Source of the DNA: Atopostipes sp.
GTDB lineage: Bacteria > Bacillota > Bacilli > Lactobacillales > Carnobacteriaceae_A
Direction: 5' to 3'
NCBI GenBank assembly: GCA_029257245.1
Contig: JARICH010000014.1
Coordinates: 1-42,262, forward strand
Length of the DNA stretch: 42,262 nt
This document shows, in pieces, positions 6,793-16,181 of this stretch. Numbering within the stretch: the first letter of the stretch is position 1; each line of letters starts with the position of its first letter. The notes beneath the pieces were generated by a model. The model saw nothing but the letters and a program-made list of their open reading frames with translations, did no database searches and was not told where the DNA came from. Made by a program: the position numbers and the translations under genes.

Positions 6793-8196
6793 TTGAATAA
6801 AAAAAAGGTACTATCAATACTATCTTCTACAGCAATTTTATTTAGCTTGGCATCAACACCCTTCACAGTCAACGCAGATAATGGAAGAGTTGCTGAATTA
6901 GAGCAAGAACAAAAAGAATTACAACAAAAGTCAAATAACCTATCTGATGGAATTAATGAAGCAGAAAAAACAATGAGTTCATTAGATACAGAACGTCAGG
7001 GATTAATGGATGAAATCACAGAGATTCAAGAGAATATCTCTGACTTAATAGGAAATATTGAAGAGCAACAAGAAGAACTTGAACGTCTAGAGGACGAAAT
7101 TGAAAAATTAAATGAAGAAATTGAAATATTAGAAGAAAAAATTAATGAGCGGGATAAGGTTTTAGCTGCTCAAGCTAGAGGATTACAAACCGGTGGTTCT
7201 CCTGAGAATTTGGTTGATTTAGTATTAACTGCTGAAAGTTTGACAGATTTAATAGGTAAGATTGAAGTGGTTAACTTAGTGGTTAAGAATAATAATACCA
7301 TTATGGAAGAACAAATAAGTGATCAAGAACAGGTTAAGGAACATAAAGAGAGTGTCGATCTGGCTAAAACTAAAACAATTGCAGTGAAAGAAAGCTTAGA
7401 AGCCGATCGTTCCAACTTAGAGACTGAAAAAGAATCACTAGATGGTAAGGTTCAAATTGTCTCTGAAAAGTATAATTTAACCGCTGCTGAAAAAGATAGC
7501 TTGTTATCTAACCAGAGTCAAATTCAAAGTGAAGCTAGTCGTCTACAAAATGAAATCGCAGCTGAAAAAGAGAAAATAGCAGCAGAAGAGAAGAGAATAG
7601 CAGATGCCAAAGCGGCTGAAGCAGCTAAAGAGGCCGAAAAAGCTAAAGAGGCCGAAAGAGCACGAGCAAAAGCTGAAGAAAAAAATAATGTAGCTACATC
7701 TTCATCCGGTCAATCAGCAAGTTCTAGCAAACCAAGTGCTCCAAGTGCTCCAAGTACTCCAAGTGCTCCAAGTACACCGAGTACTCCAAGCGCGCCGAGT
7801 ACACCGAGTGCAAGTGGCTGGGGAAGACCGGCCAATGGTTATGTCACTTCAGAATTTGGTTATCGAATTCATCCAATCTATGGTACTCGAAGATTACATG
7901 GAGGAATTGATATCGGTGGAGGTGGACCGATTAGAGCCGCAAAATCAGGTCAAGTTGTCATTGCGGGGTATTCACCTTCTTGGGGGAATTATGTAACCAT
8001 TGATCATGGTGGAGGTATTACAACCCTCTATGCTCATATGACACCAAGTCTACAAGTTTCGGCAGGCCAGTCTGTTTCACAAGGCCAGCAGATTGGGACG
8101 ATGGGTACAACCGGTTCATCAACTGGAGTACATTTACATTTTGAAGTTCATCAAAATGGGAGTCGAGTCAATCCTAGAAACTATGTGAATTTTTAA
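6793..8196 (+). CDS. Secreted coiled-coil M23 endopeptidase
   Basis: 467 residues from TTG 6793, with AGAGGAG at 6778-6784; the ATG at 6789 hits a stop after three codons. A signal peptide ends near VNA-D (about residue 28). A long coiled coil rich in Glu, Lys and Gln (about 30-230) and an Ala/Glu/Lys helix (to about 300) follow. Then comes a Ser/Pro/Thr linker built of nine-base repeats, and a C-terminal LytM/M23 domain (about 345-467) with the zinc ligands His369 and Asp373 (HGGID) and the HLH motif (447-449). M23 enzymes cut peptidoglycan cross-bridges or stem peptides. The coiled-coil-plus-hydrolase layout recalls PcsB and EnvC-like proteins that are controlled by FtsEX, with NlpC/P60 or CHAP replaced by M23. 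FtsEX genes are not in the window. Confidence 0.92.
   Translation: MNKKKVLSILSSTAILFSLASTPFTVNADNGRVAELEQEQKELQQKSNNLSDGINEAEKTMSSLDTERQGLMDEITEIQENISDLIGNIEEQQEELERLEDEIEKLNEEIEILEEKINERDKVLAAQARGLQTGGSPENLVDLVLTAESLTDLIGKIEVVNLVVKNNNTIMEEQISDQEQVKEHKESVDLAKTKTIAVKESLEADRSNLETEKESLDGKVQIVSEKYNLTAAEKDSLLSNQSQIQSEASRLQNEIAAEKEKIAAEEKRIADAKAAEAAKEAEKAKEAERARAKAEEKNNVATSSSGQSASSSKPSAPSAPSTPSAPSTPSTPSAPSTPSASGWGRPANGYVTSEFGYRIHPIYGTRRLHGGIDIGGGGPIRAAKSGQVVIAGYSPSWGNYVTIDHGGGITTLYAHMTPSLQVSAGQSVSQGQQIGTMGTTGSSTGVHLHFEVHQNGSRVNPRNYVNF
7735..7806 (+). repeat. Eight 9-bp tandem repeats in M23 linker
   Basis: Eight units of nine bases of the type AGTGCTCCA or AGTACTCCA/AGTACACCG encode SAP and STP triplets. 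The copies differ mostly at third codon positions. They form the flexible linker before the M23 domain, and copy number may vary between strains. Confidence 0.9.
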
Positions 8197-8211
8197 TTTA
8201 AAATAAATTCA

Positions 8212-8244
8212 AACACTGGATCAATTGTATGATTCAGTGTTTTT
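8212..8244 (+). terminator. Terminator of M23 gene
   Basis: AACACTGGATC (8212-8222) pairs with GATTCAGTGTT (8231-8241) with one G-T pair, followed by T residues. Confidence 0.8.
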
Positions 8245-8299
8245 GTTATCAAGGATAATCATTTTAACAGAGTAAAAAATAAATATAGAGGTGACCAGG

Positions 8300-9073
8300 A
8301 TGCAACACATTATGTCCATTAATAATCCACAAGTTAAAAGTTGGCGAAAACTAAAAAATAAAAAAGAACGAAACAAGAAAAAAATCTATATGATTGAAGG
8401 ATTTCATTTAATTGAAGAAGCAATGATTCATGAGAGTGAAAATATTAAGAAAATCATTTTGAGAGATGATTTACTTGAAGAGCCAGAAATTAAAAAGATT
8501 TTGCAAGAATTTGATGAAAGAAAATTGGTCCTTGTTACAAAAGAAATAGCGGATGGCTTAGCTGAAACAGAGACGAGTCAAGGTGTTTTTGCGGTCATGG
8601 CGATTGCTGAGCAGAAAGAAATAGGAGCTATCCATGGTCCTTTTCTATTGTTAGATGCAGTACAGGACCCTGGGAACGTCGGAACAATGATTCGAACTGC
8701 GGATGCAGCAGGTTTTCAAGCAGTTATTCTTGGAAAAGGAACGGTTGATTTGTATAATGATAAGACATTGAGAGCTGCTCAAGGAAGTCATTTTCATTTA
8801 GAGGTTTATGAGGCAGACTTAATTGATTTTATAGAAGTATTTAAAAAGCAAGGCTTCCCAGTATTTGGAACAGCATTGAATCAAAAAGCTAAGTCTTATA
8901 AAGATGTTCAGGTCGATCAAGCTTTTGCATTGCTTGTTGGAAATGAAGGGGCTGGTATTAGCGATGAACTAATGGAATTAGTCGATCAAAATATTTATAT
9001 TCCAATGAAAGGCCAGACTGAATCTTTGAATGTTGCTATTGCATCCAGTATTTTAATGTTTTATTTAAATTAA
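8300..9073 (+). CDS. SpoU/TrmH-family RNA 2'-O-methyltransferase
   Basis: 257 residues from ATG 8300. The site GAGGTGA (8288-8294) lies directly before it, so the GTG at 8291 is part of the ribosome-binding site and not the start. An N-terminal L30e-like RNA-binding region (about 1-100, with NKKERNKKKIYMIEG) precedes the knotted SPOUT methyltransferase domain. Motif 1 is DPGNVGTMIRTADA, motif 2 is LVGNEGAGIS, and motif 3 is IPMKGQTESLNVAIA with the conserved SLN. It uses S-adenosylmethionine to methylate a ribose in RNA, probably 23S rRNA; the exact nucleotide cannot be told. Such a gene often lies a few genes before pheS in Firmicutes, as here. Confidence 0.92.
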   Translation: MQHIMSINNPQVKSWRKLKNKKERNKKKIYMIEGFHLIEEAMIHESENIKKIILRDDLLEEPEIKKILQEFDERKLVLVTKEIADGLAETETSQGVFAVMAIAEQKEIGAIHGPFLLLDAVQDPGNVGTMIRTADAAGFQAVILGKGTVDLYNDKTLRAAQGSHFHLEVYEADLIDFIEVFKKQGFPVFGTALNQKAKSYKDVQVDQAFALLVGNEGAGISDELMELVDQNIYIPMKGQTESLNVAIASSILMFYLN

Positions 9074-9097
9074 ACAAAAGATAAAGGAGTCATAACA

Positions 9098-10039
9098 ATG
9101 AAGAAAATTGCTCTTTTAACTAAATTATCAAGGGAAGAAAAAGAAGAAATAAAAAGAATTGCTCCTGACTATGAATTGATTGAAACGATTGAAACACACG
9201 ATTTATCCAAAACTGAGATTGTTTTTGGATGGAATCAGAACTTGGAAGAGAGTATTGCGAAAGAAAAATCTGCTATTCAGTGGATTCAATATCCTTATGC
9301 AGGGGTTAACCATCTGCCGCTCAACTTATTGGATGAGAAAAATATCAAATTGACTAGTGGGAGCGGAACAAATGCTCATGCAGTAGCTGAAGCTGCAATC
9401 GCTATGCTACTAGGAATTACCCGCAATATTATCCGCTCAACTAAACAACAAGAAGCAAAAGAGTGGATTCGACCAGAAAAAGGCTACGAATTAAAAGATA
9501 AAACGATTTTAATTGTAGGTGCTGGAAATATCGGTGAACGGATTGGTGCCATTGCTAAAGCCTTGCTAATGAAGACCATCGGAATTAATCGTTCAGGTCG
9601 CAAAGTTAATTATATGGATGAACAATATCAACAGAATGATTTAGCCGAGATTATGAATCAAGCAGATATTGTCATCAACATCTTGCCGGCAACCAAAGAA
9701 ACTTATCACTTGTTTGATGCCCGTCTTTTTTCTAAGATGAAAGATGAAACTATTTTTATTAATGTGGGTCGAGGAGAAACTGTGGTCACGGAAGATCTAT
9801 TGGAAGCTCTGAATGAGAATAAAATTTCTAGAGCTGCTTTGGATGTCTTTGAAGAAGAACCATTAGCTAAAGATCATCCATTGTGGGAACATGAAAATGT
9901 ATTAATTACGCCACATATTGCAGGGCAAGTAGAGAGCCAATTGGATTATATTTACCCAATATTCATTGAGAACCTTCAAGCCTATTTAAAAAATGGTGAA
10001 TTACCTGTTAATTTTATCGAACTAAAAGAAGGTTATTAA
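9098..10039 (+). CDS. D-isomer-specific 2-hydroxyacid dehydrogenase
   Basis: 313 residues, ATG 9098 with AAAGGAG about nine bases ahead. A split substrate-binding domain surrounds an NAD(P)-binding Rossmann fold that opens with GAGNIGERIGA. The three catalytic residues of the family are visible: Arg in NVGRGE, Glu in FEEEPL, and His in TPHIAG. It reduces a 2-keto acid with NAD(P)H; the substrate (glyoxylate, hydroxypyruvate, phenylpyruvate or other) cannot be told. The short N-terminal domain (KIALLTKLSREEKEEI) and GYELKDKTILIVG region match the group often annotated as phosphoglycerate dehydrogenase-like. It follows the methyltransferase gene by 24 bases, so the two are probably co-transcribed. 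Confidence 0.9.
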   Translation: MKKIALLTKLSREEKEEIKRIAPDYELIETIETHDLSKTEIVFGWNQNLEESIAKEKSAIQWIQYPYAGVNHLPLNLLDEKNIKLTSGSGTNAHAVAEAAIAMLLGITRNIIRSTKQQEAKEWIRPEKGYELKDKTILIVGAGNIGERIGAIAKALLMKTIGINRSGRKVNYMDEQYQQNDLAEIMNQADIVINILPATKETYHLFDARLFSKMKDETIFINVGRGETVVTEDLLEALNENKISRAALDVFEEEPLAKDHPLWEHENVLITPHIAGQVESQLDYIYPIFIENLQAYLKNGELPVNFIELKEGY

Positions 10040-10211
10040 AGAATTAGATTAAGATTTCCTTAAGTTTTTTCAAGAAAGACAAAAAAATAGTAAATAAGGC
10101 TTTTATTTTCCTGTCATCACTGTATAATAGAACAAGTTGTATCATGATATTAGTAAATAAATGAACTTAGATAAAAATTGACAGTCAACTAGGTGAAAAG
10201 GAGAATGTTTG

Positions 10212-10736
10212 ATGGAGTTAATCCAAGCAGAATGGGAAAATGATCGCGAATATATGAGTATTATTGAAGACTTATTAGAAAATTCAGAGTTATTAAAACT
10301 CGATCAGATTACTCATCACCACTATACAACACGCTTATTACATAGTTTGTTTGTATCCTATACTAGTTATAAATTAGCTAAATCACTTGATTTAGACTAT
10401 GTGGCTACAGCGAGAGCAGGCCTCTTACATGATTTTTTCCTAGAAGAGCGAGATGAATTACAAGAGTTAGGGCTTGGGTCACATAATTCTGCGCATCCAA
10501 AAGTTGCTTTGAAAAATGCCAAAAAAATTACGAGTATCAATAGAAAAGAAAAAGATATCATTTTAAAACATATGTTTTTAACAACTATGCGAAGTGGTAT
10601 TCCGAAGTACAAAGAAAGTTACTTGGTCAGCTTTGTGGATAAATATTGTGCAATGATTGAAGTTTCGAAACCAAGTCGTCATTGGGCGAGAAATGTATAT
10701 TCTTTAGTTCAATCAAAAGTATCTTATACTAATTAA
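10212..10736 (+). CDS. HD-domain phosphohydrolase
   Basis: 174 residues from ATG 10212 with AAAAGGAG before it (a TTG directly before the ATG is less likely). The metal-binding pattern of an HD domain is present: His in HSLFVSY, the HD pair in LLHDFF, a downstream conserved His in LKHMF, and an Asp in FVDKYC. HD proteins of this size hydrolyse phosphate esters or nucleotides; the substrate is not known. A TATAAT at 10123-10128 may be its -10 element. It is followed by its own terminator. Confidence 0.8.
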   Translation: MELIQAEWENDREYMSIIEDLLENSELLKLDQITHHHYTTRLLHSLFVSYTSYKLAKSLDLDYVATARAGLLHDFFLEERDELQELGLGSHNSAHPKVALKNAKKITSINRKEKDIILKHMFLTTMRSGIPKYKESYLVSFVDKYCAMIEVSKPSRHWARNVYSLVQSKVSYTN

Positions 10737-10748
10737 ATAATAGAAAAC

Positions 10749-10779
10749 AAACGATCTGTTTCGAATAGATCGTTTTTTT
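10749..10779 (+). terminator. Terminator of HD-domain gene
   Basis: AAACGATCT (10749-10757) pairs with AGATCGTTT (10767-10775) followed by a T run. It separates the gene from mgtE; there is no Mg-sensing leader in the 92 bases before mgtE. Confidence 0.85.
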
Positions 10780-10827
10780 GTTATACTAAATAAGTATAAG
10801 ATTATTGAATGTAGAGGGGTTGTCAGG

Positions 10828-12192
10828 ATGCAAGAGAGATACGATGAGGAACAGTTTGAGCAATTATTTGAGATGGTGAATACTAACCAACGAGATGAGT
10901 TTCGTGAAATGTTTTTACCATTGCATGAAAGAGATCAACTGAATTTGTTTCATTTACTTTATCCTAAAAACAAAGCTAAAATTTCGGAATTCCTATCAGC
11001 AGAAGAGTTTGCGGAAATTTTTGAATGGATGGATGTTCAAGATCAAAAAGATGCTGTTAAATATTTACCGGAAGATTATATTCTATCGATGTTTAATGAT
11101 TTGCCAGCAGATACACTAGCAAATTTTGTTTATTTAAACAATCGGACGGATACAAATATTGAAGCTGTTTTAAATAAGATGGATGATCAAAAGTATAAAC
11201 GAGTCGTCGAGATTCTATCTTACGAGCAAGAAACTGCCGGATCGATTATGACGAAAGAGTATTTTTTCTTATATGAGGAAAATACCGCGCAAGAGGTTAT
11301 TGAGAAAATTCGTCGTTATGCTGAACAAGTCGAAACGGTTTATTACTTATATGTAGTGGATCGAAATCATCACTTAGTTGGGGTCCTTTCATTGAGAGAC
11401 TTACTTTTAGCACCTAAAAATATGAAAGTCAACGAATTTATGAATACCTTAGTTCTTTCTGTACCGGTTGACATGGATCAAGAAGAAGTGGCCAAATTAA
11501 TTCGCGAATATGATTTAATTGCTATGCCAGTCGTTAGCCACGATGGTCGATTAGTTGGTATTATTACCGTTGATGATATTATTGATGTTATGGAATTAGA
11601 ATCAGAAGAAAATTTTGCGGATTTTGCGGGGGTTTCTTATTCATCAGCTGAACGTGAGACAATGACTCCTATGGATGCAGCTAAACAAAGAAGTCCTTGG
11701 ATTATTTTGCTCTTGTTTTTAAGCTTGTTCACAGGTGGTTTAATTAATCGGTTCGAAGAAACCCTAGCAGCAGTTGTTTCACTAGCCGCTTTTATCCCAT
11801 TAATCATGGACTCGGCGGGTAATGTGGGAACCCAATCGTTAGCGGTCGCCATTCGAAATATGGAAAGTGATGAGAAAGATTCTGCGAAGTTATTATCCAC
11901 ATTAAAAAATGAAGCCAAAATAGGAAGTATCATGGGAATCTTCTCGAGTATTGCGATTTTCTTATTAATCGGATTATTATACCAAGATTTCGTCTTAGGC
12001 TTCGTGGTTGGAGTATCCATTCTTCTATCTATTGTTGTATCAGCCGTTGTAGGAACCCTTATTCCAACGCTCATCAAAAAATTACACTTTGATCCTGCTG
12101 TTGCAAGTGGTCCTTTTATTACGACAATAAACGATATGACTGGCTTGGTTATTTATCTTGGTGTAGCAACGCTCTTACTTGAATATTTATAA
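10828..12192 (+). CDS. mgtE: Magnesium transporter MgtE
   Basis: 454 residues, the usual MgtE length, ATG 10828 with GAGGGG at 10814-10819. An N-terminal helical Mg-sensing domain (about 1-130) is followed by a CBS pair (about 135-255, with VDRNHHLVGVLSLRDLL and HDGRLVGIITVDDII) and five membrane helices (about 285-454). The pore region has the family motifs GNVGTQSLAVAIRNM and NDMTGLVIYL. It is a dimeric gated Mg2+ channel that closes when the cytosolic domains bind Mg2+. It seems to be a single-gene unit, with TATACT at 10782-10787 as a possible -10 element. Confidence 0.95.
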   Translation: MQERYDEEQFEQLFEMVNTNQRDEFREMFLPLHERDQLNLFHLLYPKNKAKISEFLSAEEFAEIFEWMDVQDQKDAVKYLPEDYILSMFNDLPADTLANFVYLNNRTDTNIEAVLNKMDDQKYKRVVEILSYEQETAGSIMTKEYFFLYEENTAQEVIEKIRRYAEQVETVYYLYVVDRNHHLVGVLSLRDLLLAPKNMKVNEFMNTLVLSVPVDMDQEEVAKLIREYDLIAMPVVSHDGRLVGIITVDDIIDVMELESEENFADFAGVSYSSAERETMTPMDAAKQRSPWIILLLFLSLFTGGLINRFEETLAAVVSLAAFIPLIMDSAGNVGTQSLAVAIRNMESDEKDSAKLLSTLKNEAKIGSIMGIFSSIAIFLLIGLLYQDFVLGFVVGVSILLSIVVSAVVGTLIPTLIKKLHFDPAVASGPFITTINDMTGLVIYLGVATLLLEYL

Positions 12193-12209
12193 TTAAAAAT
12201 ATTTAAACT

Positions 12210-12243
12210 TTGACTACCCTTTAATTAAAAAGTTTGCTATACT
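12210..12243 (+). promoter_or_regulatory. Promoter of pheST leader
   Basis: TATACT (12238-12243) is preceded by TGC, an extended -10. A TTGACT lies at 12210-12215 but is 22 bases away, too far for a normal -35, so the extended -10 is probably the main element. Confidence 0.5.
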
Positions 12244-12281
12244 GGTTGCTGAAAATAAAATTAAATAATAAATGAATTGAA

Positions 12282-12544
12282 GATAGAAAAGAGTAACTTA
12301 GAAAAAAAATACAGAGAATAAATACAGTTTGCTGAGAGTATTTAAATTGGAAACTAAGTGAAGTTCACTTCTATCACTCGAAATAGTATACAAAAGTAAA
12401 AGAATTATTTCGAATAAAAGGCTGATCGCCCGGTTTGCGCCGTTATGCAATCAAGTGCAATTAAGATTTTTGAGGAATTCTTAATTGAACTAGGGTGGTA
12501 CCGCGTCTAATCTCGTCCCTTTTAGGGGATGGGATTATTTTTTT
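12282..12544 (+). promoter_or_regulatory. T-box riboswitch, Phe-specific
   Basis: Fills the 373-base stretch before pheS. Stem I is formed by GATAGAA (12282-12288) with TTCTATC (12369-12375) and ACTTAG (12296-12301) with CTAAGT (12354-12359). Between them is the specifier loop with an AGTA/GAA loop-E-like pattern, and the codon TTC at 12364-12366, a phenylalanine codon followed by A. The T-box AGGGTGGTACCGCG is at 12492-12505, and the terminator hairpin 12508-12537 ends in seven T. Uncharged tRNA-Phe would pair with the specifier and the T-box and let transcription reach pheST. The specifier agrees with the downstream genes. Confidence 0.93.
12508..12544 (+). terminator. T-box regulated terminator
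   Basis: TAATCTCGTCCC (12508-12519) pairs with GGGGATGGGATTA (12525-12537), followed by seven T. This is the terminator that competes with the T-box antiterminator. Confidence 0.88.
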
Positions 12545-12565
12545 ATTTAAGAAGGGGAGAGAAAA

Positions 12566-13618
12566 TTGGACTTAAAATCAAAATTAGAAGAATTAGCTTC
12601 GAGCTCATTAGAGAAAATCGAACAAATTGAAGAGATTCAAGAGATCGAACAATTAAGAGTGAACTTATTAGGTAAAAAAGGGCAGTTAACAGATTTATTG
12701 AAAAGCATGCGTAATCTAGAAGCAAGTGAACGCCCAATTATAGGGAAATTAGCAAATGAAATCAGAGATGATTTAACGGCAAAAATTACTAGTAAAAAAG
12801 AAGAATTAGAAGAAATTGCATTAAATGAACGACTGGAAGCTGAAACAATTGATGTTACATTACCAGGACGTCAGATTAAAAGAGGACAACGACATGTTAT
12901 TCATCAAGTAATGGACGACTTAGAAAATCTCTTCTTAGGAATGGGATACAGTATTATCGGGGGAACAGAAATTGTTTCTGATTACTTAAACTTTGAACGA
13001 GTGAATGTGCCACAAGATCATCCAGCTCGTGATATGCAGGATTCTTTCTATATTAATGAACATTATTTACTACGTACGCAAACGTCGGCTGTTCAACCAT
13101 TAATTATTGAAGCGCATGATTTTTCGACAGGTCCATTAAAAGTAATTAGTACTGGAAAAGTTTATCGACGTGATTCAGATGACGCAACGCACTCCCATCA
13201 GTTCCATCAAATTGAAGGCATTGTTGTAGATGAAAATATTACGATGGCTGATTTAATGGGTACATTAGAAGTTATGTCGAAAGAAATGTTTGGAGAAGAC
13301 CGTGATGTGCGCTTTAGACCGAGTTATTTCCCCTTTACAGAGCCTTCTGTTGAAGTGGATGTCAGTTGCTTCAATTGTGGTGGAACTGGTTGTCATGTCT
13401 GTAAAATGAGTGGTTGGATTGAAATTCTTGGTGCAGGTATGATTCACCCGAACGTATTAGAGATGAGTAATGTGGATTCAGAGAAATATTCTGGCTTTGC
13501 CTTTGGAGCAGGTCCAGATCGGATGGTCATGTTAAAATATGCAGTGGATGATATCCGCCATTTCTACTTAAATGATCAGCGATTCTTAAGTCAATTTAGC
13601 ACGAAAGGGGAAAATTAA
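12566..13618 (+). CDS. pheS: Phenylalanyl-tRNA synthetase alpha subunit
   Basis: 350 residues from TTG 12566, preceded by GAAGGGGAGAG. An N-terminal coiled-coil arm (about 1-90) that contacts tRNA precedes the class II catalytic core. Motif 2 is [23 protein letters not shown]-like (core YRRD, HSHQFHQ), and motif 3 is [24 protein letters not shown] is also typical of the alpha subunit. A CFNCGG..CHVC patch (about residues 270-280) offers four cysteines, as in many Firmicutes PheS. It charges tRNA-Phe as an alpha2-beta2 enzyme with PheT. The stop codon overlaps the pheT start. Confidence 0.97.
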   Translation: MDLKSKLEELASSSLEKIEQIEEIQEIEQLRVNLLGKKGQLTDLLKSMRNLEASERPIIGKLANEIRDDLTAKITSKKEELEEIALNERLEAETIDVTLPGRQIKRGQRHVIHQVMDDLENLFLGMGYSIIGGTEIVSDYLNFERVNVPQDHPARDMQDSFYINEHYLLRTQTSAVQPLIIEAHDFSTGPLKVISTGKVYRRDSDDATHSHQFHQIEGIVVDENITMADLMGTLEVMSKEMFGEDRDVRFRPSYFPFTEPSVEVDVSCFNCGGTGCHVCKMSGWIEILGAGMIHPNVLEMSNVDSEKYSGFAFGAGPDRMVMLKYAVDDIRHFYLNDQRFLSQFSTKGEN

Positions 13619-16026
13619 TGTTAATTTCATATAATTGGTTAAGCGAATATTTAGATTTATCCGCTATTTCTCCAGCTGAGCTAGGAGAAGAGTTTACGCT
13701 AGGTGGTTTAGAAGTTGAATTAACAAATGATTTAGGAAAAGGATTTAATCATTTAGTAGTAGGTGAAATTCTTTCCGCAGAAGCGGTCGAAGGCTCAGAG
13801 CATTTAAAGAAAACAAAAGTAGATGTGGGCAATGAAATTTTACCAATTATTTGTGGGGCACCGAATTGTCAAAGAGGACAAAAAGTAGTCGTTGCGAAAG
13901 TTGGAGCAATTCTGCCGGGTAATTTTGAAATTCAATCAACAGAAATTATGGGTGAACAGTCAGAAGGAATGATTTGTTCATTAGATGAACTTGGATTTTC
14001 AGATTCCGTTATCCCTAAATATGCGGAAGATGGTATTTATATTTTAAATGATGACGCGGTTATCGGAGAAGATGCACGACCATATCTTGGCTTAGATGAC
14101 ACAATTATTGAATTTGATCTAACACCTAACCGAGCTGATGCGATGAGCATGCGTGGGGTAGCTTATGAGGCAGCAGCCTTACTAAGTCAAAAGCCTGTAT
14201 TTCAAGAAATTCATTTAGAAGAAGATTCATCCGAATCAGTTACTGATTATCTTTCAGTTGCAGTTGAAGATACGGAGGACACACTGGATTATAAAATGCG
14301 TTTGGTTAAAGATGTGGAGATTGGTGAGAGTCCTGTGTGGATGCAGAAAAAATTAATGCATTCGGGAATCCGTCCAATTGATTTAGTGGTTGATGTTACG
14401 AACTATGTGATGTTGGAATTAGGTCAACCTTTACATGCCTTTGACTATGACAAACTAAATTCAAAAGAAATCTTTGTACGACGTGCAGAAGATGGAGAGA
14501 AATTTACAACTTTAGATAATCAGGAAAGAAGCTTAAGTCAAAATAATTTAGTCATTACGAATGGAGAAAAACCTGTTGCATTAGCAGGGGTTATGGGCGG
14601 AGCGAATTCACAAATTACGGAAGAGACTTCTGTGATTGCGATTGAATCGGCTGTCTTTAAACCAGCACTCACTCGACGAACAGCTGCAGCTTTAAATTTA
14701 AGAAGTGAAGCAAGTAGTCGTTTTGAGAAGGGAATTAACCGCGCAACCGTTCAAGAAGCAGCAGATTTAGCGGCCCAATTAATTGCAGAATTAGGCGGCG
14801 GACAGATTATTTCTGGTACAGCTGAGATTGAAGGGAAGCCAGTAGAAAAAGTAGAAGTTAAAACAACGATTAAAAAAATAAATGGATTAATGGGTAGTTC
14901 ATTGACAGAAAATGAAATATCATCCATTCTAAATCGTTTAGCTTTTGAGCATTCTATAAAGAATGGAGAGATTATTGCTGAGATTCCTCCACGTCGTTGG
15001 GATATTAAAATTCCTGAAGACTTAGTTGAAGAGGTCGCGCGTATCTATGGCTATAATAATATACCCGTACATTTACCGGTTACTGAATCGATTCCGGGAC
15101 AGTTAACTAGTGCACAGGCTATCCGTAGAGAAATCGCTTATTTGTTAGAGAGTCACGGTTTACAAGAAGCAATTAGTTATGCATTACTAACGGAAGAAAA
15201 AGCCAAAAAGTTTGCGATCCATTCAGGAGATTCAGCTTCTTTACAAAATCCATTAAGTAAAGAACGAACAACTTTACGTCAGAATATTATCGCCGGTTTA
15301 ATTGAAAATGCTAAGTATAACAAAGCGCATCAAGTCGATAATATTGCATTATACGAAATGGGTCATGTTTTTTATCAGGAATCAGCTGAAGACTTCAGAG
15401 AGTATAATCATCTAGCGGCTTTATTAACAGGAGAACCAACAACCGAATGGTTTGGAAAAGATGAAGCAATCGATTTTTATACAATCAAAGGATTAGTCGA
15501 AACACTACTATCACTGTTTGACTTTAAGGAATCAATTTCTTATGAACTAGCAAAAGATCGGGAGGGTATGCACCCAGGTCGAACAGCCGAAGTTTATTTA
15601 GGACAGGAATTAATTGGTTACCTGGGACAGATTCACCCAAGTCTTGCTAAAAAGAATGATTTACAAGATACCTTTGTTTTTGAGCTTTCTTTGGATCAAA
15701 TTAGTGCAGCAGAAAAAATAGAAAAACAGTATCTGCCATTAAATCCTTATCCAGGTTCTTCACGGGACATTGCTTTGTTAGTAGATGCCACTGTCAGTCA
15801 TGCGGAGATAAAATCGGTTATTGAAGCCAATGGAGGAGATTATCTAACTGACATTCACCTTTTTGATTTATATGATGGAGATAATATTGCAGGAGATAAA
15901 AAATCTGTTGCCTACTCTTTATCCTTTGAAAATCCGTTAGCTACACTCAAAGAAAAAGAAGTTAGCCAAGCCTTTGAAAATATAAAAGCCGCTTTATTAA
16001 ATCAATTTAACTTAGAAATAAGATAG
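13618..16026 (+). CDS. pheT: Phenylalanyl-tRNA synthetase beta subunit
   Basis: 802 residues, the normal length; the ATG overlaps the pheS stop by one base (TAATG), so translation is coupled. Domains in order: an EMAPII-like tRNA-binding domain (about 40-155, with ICGAPNCQRGQKVVVAK), the B3/B4 editing domain (about 210-385), the B5 domain (about 400-480), a catalytic-like core, and a C-terminal FDX-ACB anticodon-binding domain (about 705-802, YPGSSRDIALLVD onward). The editing domain would clear mischarged Tyr-tRNA-Phe. Second and last gene of the T-box operon. Confidence 0.97.
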   Translation: MLISYNWLSEYLDLSAISPAELGEEFTLGGLEVELTNDLGKGFNHLVVGEILSAEAVEGSEHLKKTKVDVGNEILPIICGAPNCQRGQKVVVAKVGAILPGNFEIQSTEIMGEQSEGMICSLDELGFSDSVIPKYAEDGIYILNDDAVIGEDARPYLGLDDTIIEFDLTPNRADAMSMRGVAYEAAALLSQKPVFQEIHLEEDSSESVTDYLSVAVEDTEDTLDYKMRLVKDVEIGESPVWMQKKLMHSGIRPIDLVVDVTNYVMLELGQPLHAFDYDKLNSKEIFVRRAEDGEKFTTLDNQERSLSQNNLVITNGEKPVALAGVMGGANSQITEETSVIAIESAVFKPALTRRTAAALNLRSEASSRFEKGINRATVQEAADLAAQLIAELGGGQIISGTAEIEGKPVEKVEVKTTIKKINGLMGSSLTENEISSILNRLAFEHSIKNGEIIAEIPPRRWDIKIPEDLVEEVARIYGYNNIPVHLPVTESIPGQLTSAQAIRREIAYLLESHGLQEAISYALLTEEKAKKFAIHSGDSASLQNPLSKERTTLRQNIIAGLIENAKYNKAHQVDNIALYEMGHVFYQESAEDFREYNHLAALLTGEPTTEWFGKDEAIDFYTIKGLVETLLSLFDFKESISYELAKDREGMHPGRTAEVYLGQELIGYLGQIHPSLAKKNDLQDTFVFELSLDQISAAEKIEKQYLPLNPYPGSSRDIALLVDATVSHAEIKSVIEANGGDYLTDIHLFDLYDGDNIAGDKKSVAYSLSFENPLATLKEKEVSQAFENIKAALLNQFNLEIR

Positions 16027-16036
16027 GTGAAATATA

Positions 16037-16092
16037 ATAGTTAGTCTCATTGACCAATAGAATTTGCTGAGACTAACTATTTATTTTGTTTT
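16037..16092 (+). terminator. Terminator of pheST operon
   Basis: A perfect 13-bp stem: ATAGTTAGTCTCA (16037-16049) pairs with TGAGACTAACTAT (16068-16080), followed by a T-rich tract. Confidence 0.82.
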
Positions 16093-16181
16093 TACTCATT
16101 ATTTAAAAAGAATAAAGATGAAAACAAATGACTTTATTGGTATTATAATAAAGTAAATCAGATTATGAGGGGTGTGTGTAA

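Noticed and set aside
7735-7806. CRISPR-like repeat array
   Set aside because: Units are nine bases, contiguous, in frame and without spacers; they code for a linker.
7736-7996. Open frame with VLQVLQ repeats overlapping the M23 gene
   Set aside because: It is a frame-shifted reading of the SAP/STP repeat DNA and has no start signal of its own.
10040-10110. Terminator after the hydroxyacid dehydrogenase gene
   Set aside because: Only a five-base stem (TTAAG/CTTAA) before a T tract; too weak to call.
10737-10827. Mg-sensing riboswitch before mgtE
   Set aside because: Only 91 bases, filled by a terminator and a likely -10; no room for an M-box.
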